49,058 nt of DNA from a virus: positions 1 to 49,058 of IMG/VR virus record IMGVR_UViG_3300032309_000169, one strand, 5' to 3'. The notes beneath the pieces are model-generated. The model had not been told where the DNA came from. It saw nothing but the letters and a program-made list of their open reading frames with translations, and did no database searches. The translations under genes and the position numbers were made by a program. Positions 6,368 to 15,321 of the stretch are shown piece by piece (within the stretch, counting starts at the first letter, position 1; each line of letters begins with the position of its first letter).

Positions 6368-8311
6368 TTGTCATTTATTAACGAAAACGGATCAATCACC
6401 GATCCATACAAAAACTTTATTCATATTTCTAGGTACGCTAGATGGGTACCAGATTTAAACAGAAGAGAAACCTGGGTAGAAACAGTTTCTCGATTGATGA
6501 ATTTTATGAAAGACCATTTAGTATTGAACTATGGCTATAGCCCAAATGCAAAAATATTTGATGAAGTAAAAGAAGCAATTTTAAATCACAAAGTAATGCC
6601 TTCAATGAGAGCATTAATGACTGCAGGTCCAGCATTAGAACGTGATCACATCGGTGCATACAATTGTTCTTTTATCGCAGTAGATAGTCCAAGATCATTT
6701 GACGAAGCAATGTACATTTTGATGAATGGTACAGGAGTTGGATTTAGCGTTGAAGCAAAATATGTAAACGAACTTCCAATTGTTGCAGAATCATTTAATC
6801 AAACAGCAACAACTATTGTTGTAGAAGATTCTAAACTTGGTTGGGCAAAAGCGTTTAAAGAATTAATTGCTTTACTGTATCAAGGTCAAATTCCAAATTG
6901 GGATATGTCTAAAGTTCGTCCATCAGGTGCAAGACTAAAAACTTTTGGTGGTCGTGCTTCAGGACCAGGACCTCTTAATGCATTATTTATGTTTACTGTT
7001 GATACATTTAGAAATGCAGCAGGTAGAAAATTAAAATCAATTGAAGCACATGACTTAATGTGTAAAGTTGGAGAAGTTGTTGTTGTAGGAGGAGTACGCC
7101 GTAGTGCATTAATTAGTCTTTCAAATCTTGATGACTTTGAAATGGCAAAAGCAAAAAGCGGATCATGGTGGGAAACTCAATCACAACGATCTTTAGCAAA
7201 CAACTCTGCTGTGTATCACAACAAACCAAACACCGCACAATTCTTACGTGAGTGGAGAAATCTTTATGAATCAAAATCTGGAGAACGTGGAATCTTTAAT
7301 ATGGATTCTGTTCGCAAACACGTTGAATCATTTGGTCGCAGAGATGCTTCATTAGTAGCAGGAACAAACCCATGTGGAGAAATTATTCTTCGTCCGAACG
7401 AATTTTGTAATTTAACAGAAGTAGTTATTTCTGCAGAAGACACAAAAGAAGATTTGTTAGAAAAAGTTAGATTGGCAACAATACTTGGAACATGGCAATC
7501 AACACTTACCGATTTCAAATATATTCGTAAATCTTGGAAAGATAACTGTGAAGAAGAAAGACTTCTTGGAGTTTCCTTAACAGGAATTTATGGAAATAAA
7601 ATTACATCTACTGCTGGAAAAGCATTAGAACAATTATTAACCGACATGAGATTAGAAGCAGTAAAAACAAATCAAGGAGAAGCAAAGAAATTAAACATTA
7701 ATCCTTCAGCATCTATTACTTGTGTTAAGCCATCTGGAACAGTAAGTCAACTAGTTGGTGTATCAAGTGGCATTCATCCTTGGTATTCAGAATATTACAT
7801 TAGAAGCGTACGTGGATCAAACAATGATCCATTAACACAATTCTTAAAAGATTCTGGTATTCCAAATGAACCAGATATTATGAAACCAGATCAAACTACT
7901 GTATTTTATTTTCCACAAAAGGCTCCAAAGAATGCAACAATAACTAAGGACCTAACAGCAATTGATCATTTAGAAATGTGGAAAACTTATAGAACACATT
8001 GGACAGAACACAACCCAAGTGTAACAATCAATGTCCACGAAGATGAATGGTTAAGAGTTGGAGCATGGGTATTTGATAACTTTGATTCAATCGGTGGAGT
8101 ATCATTTTTACCAGCCAGCGAACACACTTACAAACAAGCCCCATATCAAGAGGTATTAAAAGAAGAATATGAACAATGGTTAAATAAGATGCCTTCTAAT
8201 ATTCAATGGGAAATGCTTTCATTCTATGAAAAAGAAGACGGAACTACTGGATCTCAAGAACTATCCTGCGTTGCAGGGGAATGTGAAATAGTAGACATCA
8301 CAAAGTCCTAA
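6368..8311 (+). CDS. nrdJ: adenosylcobalamin-dependent class II ribonucleotide reductase
   Basis: This enzyme reduces ribonucleotides to deoxyribonucleotides with a coenzyme B12 radical, supplying DNA precursors. It looks like the monomeric (Lactobacillus leichmannii) type. Numbered from an alternative GTG at 6359, it has GAYNCSF (C103) and FCNLTEV (C350) as the redox Cys pair. NPCGEI (337-342) supplies the catalytic Cys, Asn and Glu. A second-half substrate loop carries KPSGTVSQLVG, and a C-terminal ELSCVAGEC pair passes electrons from thioredoxin. At about 650 residues it is short compared with the roughly 740-residue Lactobacillus enzyme. I choose TTG at 6368 because AAAAGGA lies ten bases upstream; GTG at 6359 is only one base from it. 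It is the only nucleotide-metabolism gene among structural genes. No thioredoxin gene is seen nearby, so a host one is presumably used. Confidence 0.92.
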   Translation: MSFINENGSITDPYKNFIHISRYARWVPDLNRRETWVETVSRLMNFMKDHLVLNYGYSPNAKIFDEVKEAILNHKVMPSMRALMTAGPALERDHIGAYNCSFIAVDSPRSFDEAMYILMNGTGVGFSVEAKYVNELPIVAESFNQTATTIVVEDSKLGWAKAFKELIALLYQGQIPNWDMSKVRPSGARLKTFGGRASGPGPLNALFMFTVDTFRNAAGRKLKSIEAHDLMCKVGEVVVVGGVRRSALISLSNLDDFEMAKAKSGSWWETQSQRSLANNSAVYHNKPNTAQFLREWRNLYESKSGERGIFNMDSVRKHVESFGRRDASLVAGTNPCGEIILRPNEFCNLTEVVISAEDTKEDLLEKVRLATILGTWQSTLTDFKYIRKSWKDNCEEERLLGVSLTGIYGNKITSTAGKALEQLLTDMRLEAVKTNQGEAKKLNINPSASITCVKPSGTVSQLVGVSSGIHPWYSEYYIRSVRGSNNDPLTQFLKDSGIPNEPDIMKPDQTTVFYFPQKAPKNATITKDLTAIDHLEMWKTYRTHWTEHNPSVTINVHEDEWLRVGAWVFDNFDSIGGVSFLPASEHTYKQAPYQEVLKEEYEQWLNKMPSNIQWEMLSFYEKEDGTTGSQELSCVAGECEIVDITKS

Positions 8312-8322
8312 CATGCTAAAAT
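8292..8322 (+). promoter_or_regulatory. extended -10 promoter for the giant structural gene
   Basis: TAAAAT (8317-8322) is preceded by TGC (extended -10), with TAGACA (8292-8297) 19 bases upstream as a possible weak -35. A GAGGT Shine-Dalgarno follows before the ATG at 8338. Confidence 0.5.
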
Positions 8323-8337
8323 AGATTAGAGGTAAAC

Positions 8338-11300
8338 ATGTCACAAAGAATCTCTAATCTATTTGCATCTAGAGCATTTTCAGAACACCCACTTGCTCTG
8401 TGGTCATTAGATGATGAACTATCCTTTATATCCTTACTCGATCAAACTCACAAAAATATCCTAAATTGGGAATTGGGAAATTCAGATGAGTTAGTAGGAT
8501 TAGACTCTGCTGGAAACAAGCCACTTCCAAATGAAATATCATCAATGGTTATACCAGTTACAGCATCTCCTCAATATATGGACTTTTTAAGTCCTAATTT
8601 AAATTTAGATTTAACAAAAGATCAAGATAAAACTACTGTAACAATATCTGCATTTTTGTATGCTTTTGAATCCGCTATTCAAAGTATTGAAATAGGATTT
8701 GCCTATAAAAACAACAATGAACAAAATTATGAATATAGTATTAGTCAAATTACAGCAAGAGAAAAAGAATGGTTAAAAGCAACACACACCATTGATCTTC
8801 CATTAAAAGACTCTGTAAAAGGATATTTAAAAATTTACTATTCTGGAAATATTATTGGAAATGATTATGCTGTTGAGGTTAACGCTTTATCGATAGGTCA
8901 GTGGTCAGAAGTTTTTCATTCTGAAAGCACTGGAGTAATACCAACTAACTTAGCCGATTCAGTTTTAAATTCTTTAATACCAAACGCAGATCCACTTGGA
9001 TTAAAAGTTGTAGTAGCAGACGCTTATGGATTACTAGAAGGAAAAAGTGGATATTACTTTGTAGACAATAATAAAATGCTTGCAGTAAATTATGGATTAC
9101 CCATGGCTTTTGGTTCAGATAACGTTACTAAGATATATCAATCAGTTACAGAAGGGGTTCCATCTATAGTTTTTCCTGGGCAAGGATTTTTAAACAGGGC
9201 GGGAATTAATAAACAGTATAGTGTTGAATTTTGGTTAAGACTTTATACAAACTCATCTACACCAATAAGAATATTTGGTCCATTAACCTCTAATGATGGT
9301 TTATATGTTGAAGAAGAATTTTTAACAATTAGAATTGGAAGATATACAAAGTCTCATTATATTGGTAAATGGTTTAGACCAATGCTAGTTCATTTAAGAT
9401 ATAACGAAGACAACTTTAGTGTTTTAATTAATGGAGATACAGTTATATCTATTGAAATAGATCAAGAATATATATCCTTTCCTTTTCCAAGAGAAGACTG
9501 GTTAGCATTTTACGGTAATGATAATATTAATCCATTTGAAATAGATTCTTTTGCAATCTATCCATACATATACCCAAACCAGTTGGCAAAGAAAAAATAT
9601 GTATCTGGACAAGGAGTTGTTAACGTTGAAAACATTATTAACAACTTTGGTGGAGAATCAGTTTATATAGATTTTCCATTTGCTAATTATTCTTCAACTA
9701 TTAATTACCCAAACATGACAGGATGGAACGCTGGATTTTTTAATAACCTAGAGTCTAATTCTAAATTTTTATCATTTCCAAACTATACTCTTCCAGAATT
9801 TGTTTACGTAGGAGAAGACTTAGCAATTTTTGATTTATCAGTAGATTACAGAACTTGGCTAGAAGTAAATGAAAGAACTTGGGAATATTGGAAAAACAAC
9901 GATTGGCAAACAATGAGGATTCTTGCAGCAGCAGATCCTTTATATGATAACTTAATTTTACAAGATGGAGACTATACATTTATTAAATTAAAGCCAAATG
10001 ATTTATACAACGAATTAAATGGATCAATATACTTTGACTCAATGAACCCAACAGACTCAGCAGTTAAATCTATATTTTCAATTTTTAGAGCACCAGATCA
10101 ATTACCAGCAGAGCCAGAAATTGTTATGCAGTTTACAAGTAAAGTAAGTTTTAATAATTTTAGAATAGAGTTAGATACAGATGGATTAAACTACTACTAT
10201 AACGAAGTTTTGTTAGTAAATAAAGAAGTAAGTGCTAGTGCAGACTTTATTGCTGGAATAGAACTAGACACATTAAACTCAACATACTCATCTTTGATTG
10301 GAAACTTTTTTGCAAGCCCACAAAATCTATCTTTAAATATTGGCGGGTTTGAAGGAAATACATTTACAGGAAGAATATATAAAACAAACTTTAATAATAA
10401 ACTATTTACAAACAAAGACTTGCTAAACTATATTGATCAAGATGGAACATTTAGTACGGACATAGATACTTACATTATTAAGTATGTTGGAAACTATACA
10501 CATCATATTATTAAAACACAAGATGCCCTTGTAGAAGACATTGGGTGTGTTGGATATTGGGAAGACTCTATTCCATTTAGTTATTTTGCTAAACAGGTAA
10601 AAGATGAAGGACAGAATGATTACTACGATTTAGATATGTTGCAATTTAATATAGATCATACATCTCCAGTGGTTACAACAGGTTTACCAACAGAAACTGA
10701 AAATACTGCCTTAAAGGTAAGTACTTATATTACTATTCAAGACTATGCTTCGGTAGGTAAAAAACCATATACTGATTATATAAGCACAGAAGCAATTAAA
10801 GAAAATAGAATCTTAGAAGTTGATAACTATACCTATGGTCAAATTGTAAATACAAAATTTGAAGTAGTAGATGGAACAATTATATTCCCTCCAAAAGACC
10901 AAGTAGACTTTGAAGACTATTACATAACCACACACATAGAACTAAAAACCGAGGGTATATTAAACAAGTCAGTTAAACTTAAAAACATGTCTTATTCATC
11001 CCTAGCCTATGATGAAAAATCATTCTATCCAATCAATACAAGAACAGGAAATAAGATATACCCATTCCATAGACTAGATGATGCATATGTATTTAAAACA
11101 AGAAACCCTTTCAAGATCTATAAAGACTCTACCCCATACATGCATCTAACTTCAGATTCAGGCATATCGGTAATACCATACGATATACAAGGTGATCGTG
11201 GATTAACAATACCTATAAATAATCAAAAGTCTCCAGAGTATACTTTGGGGGGTATTCAATTTTGGTTAATGTACAACAAAGACTATACTATTGATCAAAG

Positions 11301-11907
11301 AACAAAAGTGGGAAGAATAAAAACCTCTTCAACAACATTAGATATATACATGGAAACAGAAACAGGAAATAAAAGAGGTACCTTAAAACTTTACAATGTT
11401 GAAACAGGCCTAGAAGATACAAATTCTATATTCTATCAAAATGGAAGGGTAGTAACTAATCCAGTAATAGAACCACTAAATTGGACATCTATAATCATAG
11501 CCTTTGCTGAAGATATAAGCCTAAATAGCCAAACAGGACAATTTGAAATATATGAAGGATTCGTTTATAACAATATTGCAATGTTTAATAAATCAGCAAC
11601 TATCTTTGGTAGCATTATTGATGCTAGAGATTGGAATGATATAAAATCTACTATTGTTGACGTTCCTGGACCAAATGACCCTGTTGTTAACAACTCTTGG
11701 AATAGTTGGACTAACTATAACTGGAGAGAAGTCTGGTTAACTGAAGATATAATCTCCTTTACCGTTAATGGAGAAGAGATTCATCAGTCACTTTTTGGTT
11801 TATCTAGAGCAACAATTAATGATACTTCAGTTCTATCTTTAAATTCTGACTCATTTAGAATACTAAGTAATGCAGATTGGATATTGTACGAAGGCAAAGT
11901 TGTATAA
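8338..11907 (+). CDS. giant LamG/concanavalin-like structural protein
   Basis: This 1189-residue beta-rich protein contains at least two segments with the look of LamG/concanavalin A-like jelly rolls. One is about residues 295-400 (QYSVEFWLRLYTNS, FSVLINGDTVIS, DWLAFYG). The other is about 960-1110 (GIQFWLMYNKDYT, LDIYMETETG, LNWTSIIIAF). Such domains bind sugars or other surface ligands. No signal peptide or membrane span is seen. It has its own promoter and lies directly upstream of the portal and head genes, an odd place for a tail adhesin. It may be a minor tail protein, a capsid decoration or a second receptor-binding protein. Domain calls are by eye only. Confidence 0.6.
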   Translation: MSQRISNLFASRAFSEHPLALWSLDDELSFISLLDQTHKNILNWELGNSDELVGLDSAGNKPLPNEISSMVIPVTASPQYMDFLSPNLNLDLTKDQDKTTVTISAFLYAFESAIQSIEIGFAYKNNNEQNYEYSISQITAREKEWLKATHTIDLPLKDSVKGYLKIYYSGNIIGNDYAVEVNALSIGQWSEVFHSESTGVIPTNLADSVLNSLIPNADPLGLKVVVADAYGLLEGKSGYYFVDNNKMLAVNYGLPMAFGSDNVTKIYQSVTEGVPSIVFPGQGFLNRAGINKQYSVEFWLRLYTNSSTPIRIFGPLTSNDGLYVEEEFLTIRIGRYTKSHYIGKWFRPMLVHLRYNEDNFSVLINGDTVISIEIDQEYISFPFPREDWLAFYGNDNINPFEIDSFAIYPYIYPNQLAKKKYVSGQGVVNVENIINNFGGESVYIDFPFANYSSTINYPNMTGWNAGFFNNLESNSKFLSFPNYTLPEFVYVGEDLAIFDLSVDYRTWLEVNERTWEYWKNNDWQTMRILAAADPLYDNLILQDGDYTFIKLKPNDLYNELNGSIYFDSMNPTDSAVKSIFSIFRAPDQLPAEPEIVMQFTSKVSFNNFRIELDTDGLNYYYNEVLLVNKEVSASADFIAGIELDTLNSTYSSLIGNFFASPQNLSLNIGGFEGNTFTGRIYKTNFNNKLFTNKDLLNYIDQDGTFSTDIDTYIIKYVGNYTHHIIKTQDALVEDIGCVGYWEDSIPFSYFAKQVKDEGQNDYYDLDMLQFNIDHTSPVVTTGLPTETENTALKVSTYITIQDYASVGKKPYTDYISTEAIKENRILEVDNYTYGQIVNTKFEVVDGTIIFPPKDQVDFEDYYITTHIELKTEGILNKSVKLKNMSYSSLAYDEKSFYPINTRTGNKIYPFHRLDDAYVFKTRNPFKIYKDSTPYMHLTSDSGISVIPYDIQGDRGLTIPINNQKSPEYTLGGIQFWLMYNKDYTIDQRTKVGRIKTSSTTLDIYMETETGNKRGTLKLYNVETGLEDTNSIFYQNGRVVTNPVIEPLNWTSIIIAFAEDISLNSQTGQFEIYEGFVYNNIAMFNKSATIFGSIIDARDWNDIKSTIVDVPGPNDPVVNNSWNSWTNYNWREVWLTEDIISFTVNGEEIHQSLFGLSRATINDTSVLSLNSDSFRILSNADWILYEGKVV

Positions 11908-11928
11908 TTTGATTTAATGTGGTACAAT
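11900..11928 (+). promoter_or_regulatory. promoter for a probably leaderless head gene
   Basis: TACAAT (11923-11928) is preceded by TGG (extended -10), with TTGTAT (11900-11905) 17 bases upstream. The ATG at 11936 is seven bases after the -10, so the transcript should start at the start codon. Confidence 0.5.
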
Positions 11929-11935
11929 TATGTAT

Positions 11936-12301
11936 ATGAAAAAGCCACAAAACCCAAAAGATGGTAATAGTAAGTTAACAGTTCTTGAAAAACAACAAAG
12001 ATATGGCCTATATGTATGGCAAATGAACCACAATGGAAAAGCATTTGGGGATGGAAGAGGCAACGTTATGAACATTCCAGGTGATCAATACGATTTAGTA
12101 AAGATGGCTAAAGTAAAAGAAGCAGCACGTTACTATGGAGCACCAGAAGGAAAGGTTATTTTTATGCCAGGGGTAAGAAGAGTTTCAGATATGGAACATT
12201 CAGAACAACTAGGTAGAATGAAAGAAGGATACATCGCTAGTGAAACAGACATTGGAGCATGGATGGATGCAGAGAAAGGTTTAAAAGCAAATGGAGAATG
12301 A
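11936..12301 (+). CDS. hypothetical protein upstream of portal
   Basis: I do not recognise this 121-residue basic protein (N terminus KKPQNPKDGNSK; central KMAKVKEAARYYGAPEGK). No membrane segment is seen. There is no Shine-Dalgarno. The ATG at 11936 is placed seven bases after a -10 box and is preferred over the ATG at 11930, which would lie upstream of the predicted transcription start. Its end overlaps the portal gene by 11 bases, so it is likely part of head assembly. It is too small and lacks ATPase motifs for a large terminase; a small-terminase role is not supported by any visible DNA-binding motif. Confidence 0.55.
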   Translation: MKKPQNPKDGNSKLTVLEKQQRYGLYVWQMNHNGKAFGDGRGNVMNIPGDQYDLVKMAKVKEAARYYGAPEGKVIFMPGVRRVSDMEHSEQLGRMKEGYIASETDIGAWMDAEKGLKANGE

Positions 12302-13853
12302 GCAATTAGAATCTATTGCAAGAATAGATAATTTAGACAAAATGGAAAAATCTATCAAATCAGATGACTTTATGATAGATGCTGAAATAGCAAAATCTTA
12401 TGACGGACTAGATAGTAACTTTAAAAGAAGAGCGTCTAGAAACTTAAATAAAGCCTTTATGGGGCAAGAAGATAGTGGATCAAAGCAACTATTCCCAGAA
12501 ATGGATCTTGTTACCGCTTATGGCCTTTATGACGTTGTAGTACCACCATACAACCTAGATGAACTAGCATACTTTTACGAAAACTCATTTGCTAACCATG
12601 CTGCCGTTAATGCAAAGGTATCAAACATAGTAGGACTTGGATACTCTTTTGAAGTAACGGATTCTACAATGGCAAGACTTGAAGATGCAGATTCAGAAGA
12701 ATCATTAATGAGAGCACAAAGAAAAATTCAAAGATCAAAAGCATCTATGGCTGAATGGTTAGAAAGTTTAAATGATGAAGACACATTTAGTCATATCCTA
12801 GAAAAAGTATACACAGATGTTGAATCAATTGGAAACGGATATATTGAAATTGGACGTAAAGTAAATGGAGACATTGGTTACGTTGGACATATCCCAGCCA
12901 CAACAATTCGTGTTAGAAGAATGCGTGATGGATACATTCAAATTGTAAACCAAAGAGTTGTATTCTTTAGAAACTTTCAAGGTATAGAAGATCAAAACCC
13001 TATAACCACAGATAGAAGACCAAACGAATTAATCCATATTAAAAAGTACTCACCAAAAACATCATACTATGGTGTTCCAGATACCGTAGCAGCCGCAACC
13101 TCAATGGTTGGAGATAATTTGGCGGGTAAGTATAATATTGATTACTTTGAAAACAAAGCAGTTCCAAGATATATAGTATCCCTAAAAGGTGCAAAACTAT
13201 CTGTTGATGCAGAAGATAAGTTATTTAGATTCTTACAATCAGGACTTCGTGGTCAAAACCATAGAACACTTTATATCCCACTTCCTGGAGATAGTCCAGA
13301 TAATAAGGTAGAGTTTGATATGAAAGCCATTGAAAGTGGTATTCAAGATGGATCATTTGAAAAGTATCGTAAGTCAAATCGTGATGATATCTTAATGGCT
13401 CATCAAGTTCCATTTTCTAAAGTAGGTGGAGGTGCTGGGGTATCAATTGCATCAGCCTTATCCTCAGATCGTACCTTTAAAGAACAAGTGGCCAGACCAG
13501 CACAAAGAAACCTTGAAAAGGTTATTAATAAAATCATTAAAGAAGAAACAGATATGCTACAATTTAAACTTAACGAACTCACTCTGACAGACGAAGTAAC
13601 ACAAAGTCAGATTGACGAAAGATACCTACGTATGCAGGTATTGGTTCCAAACGAAGTTCGTGAAAGACTTGGTTATCCTGTTCGTCCAGGTGGTCAAGAA
13701 CCAATAGTTCTAGGTTCACAAGCAAGGGCTGAGATAGCAGCACAAGCAAGTGGAAATAGGATGAGGGATCAACAAAGAACAGATAACGCAAGCGACTCTG
13801 TATCAACCACGTCTGGCAGAAATGCACAAGGCGAAGGTAGATCAAGTCAATAG
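12291..13853 (+). CDS. portal protein
   Basis: This 520-residue protein forms the dodecameric ring at the capsid vertex through which DNA enters and leaves. The pattern is typical of Phage_portal/PBSX-type portals: an N-terminal segment leading into LDELAYFYENSFANHAAVNAKVSNIVGLGY (given here only as landmarks near residues 85-120), then SIGNGYIEIGR, HIPATTIRVRR, ELIHIKKYSPKTSYYGVP and a long C-terminal helical region (DILMAHQVPFSKVG, then crown helices). A Ser/Gln-rich tail ends it. It is directly followed by the maturation protease and major capsid genes, the standard head-module order. Confidence 0.88.
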   Translation: MENEQLESIARIDNLDKMEKSIKSDDFMIDAEIAKSYDGLDSNFKRRASRNLNKAFMGQEDSGSKQLFPEMDLVTAYGLYDVVVPPYNLDELAYFYENSFANHAAVNAKVSNIVGLGYSFEVTDSTMARLEDADSEESLMRAQRKIQRSKASMAEWLESLNDEDTFSHILEKVYTDVESIGNGYIEIGRKVNGDIGYVGHIPATTIRVRRMRDGYIQIVNQRVVFFRNFQGIEDQNPITTDRRPNELIHIKKYSPKTSYYGVPDTVAAATSMVGDNLAGKYNIDYFENKAVPRYIVSLKGAKLSVDAEDKLFRFLQSGLRGQNHRTLYIPLPGDSPDNKVEFDMKAIESGIQDGSFEKYRKSNRDDILMAHQVPFSKVGGGAGVSIASALSSDRTFKEQVARPAQRNLEKVINKIIKEETDMLQFKLNELTLTDEVTQSQIDERYLRMQVLVPNEVRERLGYPVRPGGQEPIVLGSQARAEIAAQASGNRMRDQQRTDNASDSVSTTSGRNAQGEGRSSQ

Positions 13854-13888
13854 TTGTTATAAATTTTAAAGATCCTTAAAACACATTA

Positions 13889-13894
13889 TATAAT
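13889..13894 (+). promoter_or_regulatory. -10 element before the protease/scaffold gene
   Basis: A perfect TATAAT lies nine bases before the ATG at 13904, giving a leaderless or near-leaderless message. No TG extension and no convincing -35 are present, so this is tentative. Confidence 0.4.
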
Positions 13895-13903
13895 GGAACT
13901 AGT

Positions 13904-15298
13904 ATGACTAACATGCATAAAGCATTTTGGCACTCAGAAAAAGACAACATTACGTTGTCTATGCCAATTGCAAAAGTAGACAAAGAACGCAGAATCGTTT
14001 CAGGTTTTGCAACACTTGATAATGTCGACAAACAAGCAGACATTGTGCCAACAGACGTTAGCCTAAAAGCCTTTGAACGCTTTCGTGGCAATTTAAGAGA
14101 AATGCACATGCCAATTGCAGTAGGCAAGGTTGTGTCTTTCAAATCAGATCAATTTTATAACAAAGAAGAAGAAAAATTTTACAATGGAGTATACGTAGAT
14201 GCATACATTTCTAAAGGTGCTCAAGATACTTGGGAAAAAGTTCTTGATGGTACTCTTACTGGTTTTTCTATTGGTGGCAGTATCAATGATTCAGACAAAG
14301 CGTACAACTCCGAAATGGATAAAGAGATTCGTGTTATTAAAGACTATGACCTCCATGAACTCTCATTAGTAGATAATCCTGCTAATCAATTTGCAAATAT
14401 TCTTTCAATTCAAAAAGCCTCAAATGGTATAAATACTGTTGAAGGTATGATCACAAAAACATTATTTGAAAATGTTTACTGGTCAAAAGAATATCAAACA
14501 ATTAGACTTTCAAAAGAAGAAGATCCTCGTAATGATGAAGCCTGGGTTGGTTTCGTAGAATCAAACGATGTAGATAAGGTTTCTGTGATAAAAGGTTTAC
14601 TTAAGTCACAGGACACAGAACTTGGACAAAAATCCAAGACTGATCAAATTAATGAAGGAGGGAAGAATATGGCAAAAAAAGAACAAGTTGAAGCAACAGA
14701 AGTTGTTGCAGAAACAAAAGTAGAAAAAACTGTAAATACAGAAAGTGAGACTGTCGTTGTAGACGAAATTGTAAAGTCTGATAGTCCAGAAGAAACACCT
14801 GCTGAAGAAGCACCTGCTGCTGAAGAAGCACCTGCTGCTGAAGAAGCACCTGCTGCTGAAGAAGCACCTGCTGCTGAAGAAGCACCTGCTGCTGAAGAAG
14901 CAAAAGAAGTTTCTGAAGAAGTTGTTAAATCTGAAAATACAGAAGCCACTCCTGCACAAGAAGTTGCACAAGTTGACTTAGCAAAGGCTGTTGAAACAGT
15001 ACAAGCGTCTGTTAACGAAGTTAGCAAGTCCGTTGTAGCAGCAGTAGAAGAATTAGCAGCAGCCGTTAAATCAATTAACGACAAAGTTGCTGAAATGACA
15101 AAAGGCATTGAATCAGTTAAAGAGGAAGTTACTGGTGTAAAAAACAATGTTGAAGAGTTTGGAAAGCGTGTCGATGCAGTAGAAGATGACACAGCGGTCC
15201 GTAAATCTGGCGACCTCGGCGGGGTCGTACAGCAAAAAATACAAAAAAGGTCGATGTGGGGCGGGCGTTTCCTCAATTCCGCTGATCTATATCGTTAA
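13904..15298 (+). CDS. prohead maturation protease fused to scaffold
   Basis: This 464-residue protein has two parts. Residues about 15-180 match XkdF-like prohead serine proteases: IVSGFATLDNVDKQADIV, REMHMPIAVGK (His68), LTGFSIGGS (Ser122 is the likely nucleophile) and YDLHELSLVDNPA. The C-terminal part (about 255-464) is an acidic, repeat-bearing and coiled-coil scaffold: five EEAPAA repeats (301-330), then long heptad-like helices (VAAAVEELAAAVKSINDKVAE and so on). The protease cleaves scaffold and capsid proteins during head maturation; the scaffold directs shell assembly. An internal start at 14669 probably makes the scaffold alone. It sits between portal and major capsid genes. Confidence 0.85.
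   Translation: MTNMHKAFWHSEKDNITLSMPIAKVDKERRIVSGFATLDNVDKQADIVPTDVSLKAFERFRGNLREMHMPIAVGKVVSFKSDQFYNKEEEKFYNGVYVDAYISKGAQDTWEKVLDGTLTGFSIGGSINDSDKAYNSEMDKEIRVIKDYDLHELSLVDNPANQFANILSIQKASNGINTVEGMITKTLFENVYWSKEYQTIRLSKEEDPRNDEAWVGFVESNDVDKVSVIKGLLKSQDTELGQKSKTDQINEGGKNMAKKEQVEATEVVAETKVEKTVNTESETVVVDEIVKSDSPEETPAEEAPAAEEAPAAEEAPAAEEAPAAEEAPAAEEAKEVSEEVVKSENTEATPAQEVAQVDLAKAVETVQASVNEVSKSVVAAVEELAAAVKSINDKVAEMTKGIESVKEEVTGVKNNVEEFGKRVDAVEDDTAVRKSGDLGGVVQQKIQKRSMWGGRFLNSADLYR
14669..15298 (+). CDS. nested in-frame scaffold protein from internal start
   Basis: Inside the protease gene, in the same frame, an ATG at 14669 is preceded by AAGGAGGG (14655-14662) with six bases of spacing. This is a stronger ribosome site than that of the long gene itself. 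It would give a 209-residue protein beginning MAKKEQVEA, containing the EEAPAA repeats and the coiled coil but not the protease. In-frame scaffold genes nested in a protease gene are established in phage lambda (Nu3 within C). The need for many scaffold copies per protease explains the arrangement. The expression itself is inferred. Confidence 0.72.
   Translation: MAKKEQVEATEVVAETKVEKTVNTESETVVVDEIVKSDSPEETPAEEAPAAEEAPAAEEAPAAEEAPAAEEAPAAEEAKEVSEEVVKSENTEATPAQEVAQVDLAKAVETVQASVNEVSKSVVAAVEELAAAVKSINDKVAEMTKGIESVKEEVTGVKNNVEEFGKRVDAVEDDTAVRKSGDLGGVVQQKIQKRSMWGGRFLNSADLYR
14804..14893 (+). repeat. five 18-base tandem repeats encoding EEAPAA
   Basis: The unit GAAGAAGCACCTGCTGCT is repeated five times without a mismatch (14804-14893), flanked by partial copies. 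It encodes an acidic Pro/Ala-rich flexible linker between protease and coiled-coil scaffold. The DNA identity between units points to recent slippage expansion, so copy number may vary among relatives. Confidence 0.95.
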
Positions 15299-15321
15299 AT
15301 TCACTGGGAGGTGAAAAAAAT

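Noticed and set aside
14606-15276. Long open frames on the minus strand opposite the scaffold repeats
   Set aside because: They are low-complexity mirror frames produced by the EEAPAA repeat and its biased codons; no ribosome site or promoter supports them.
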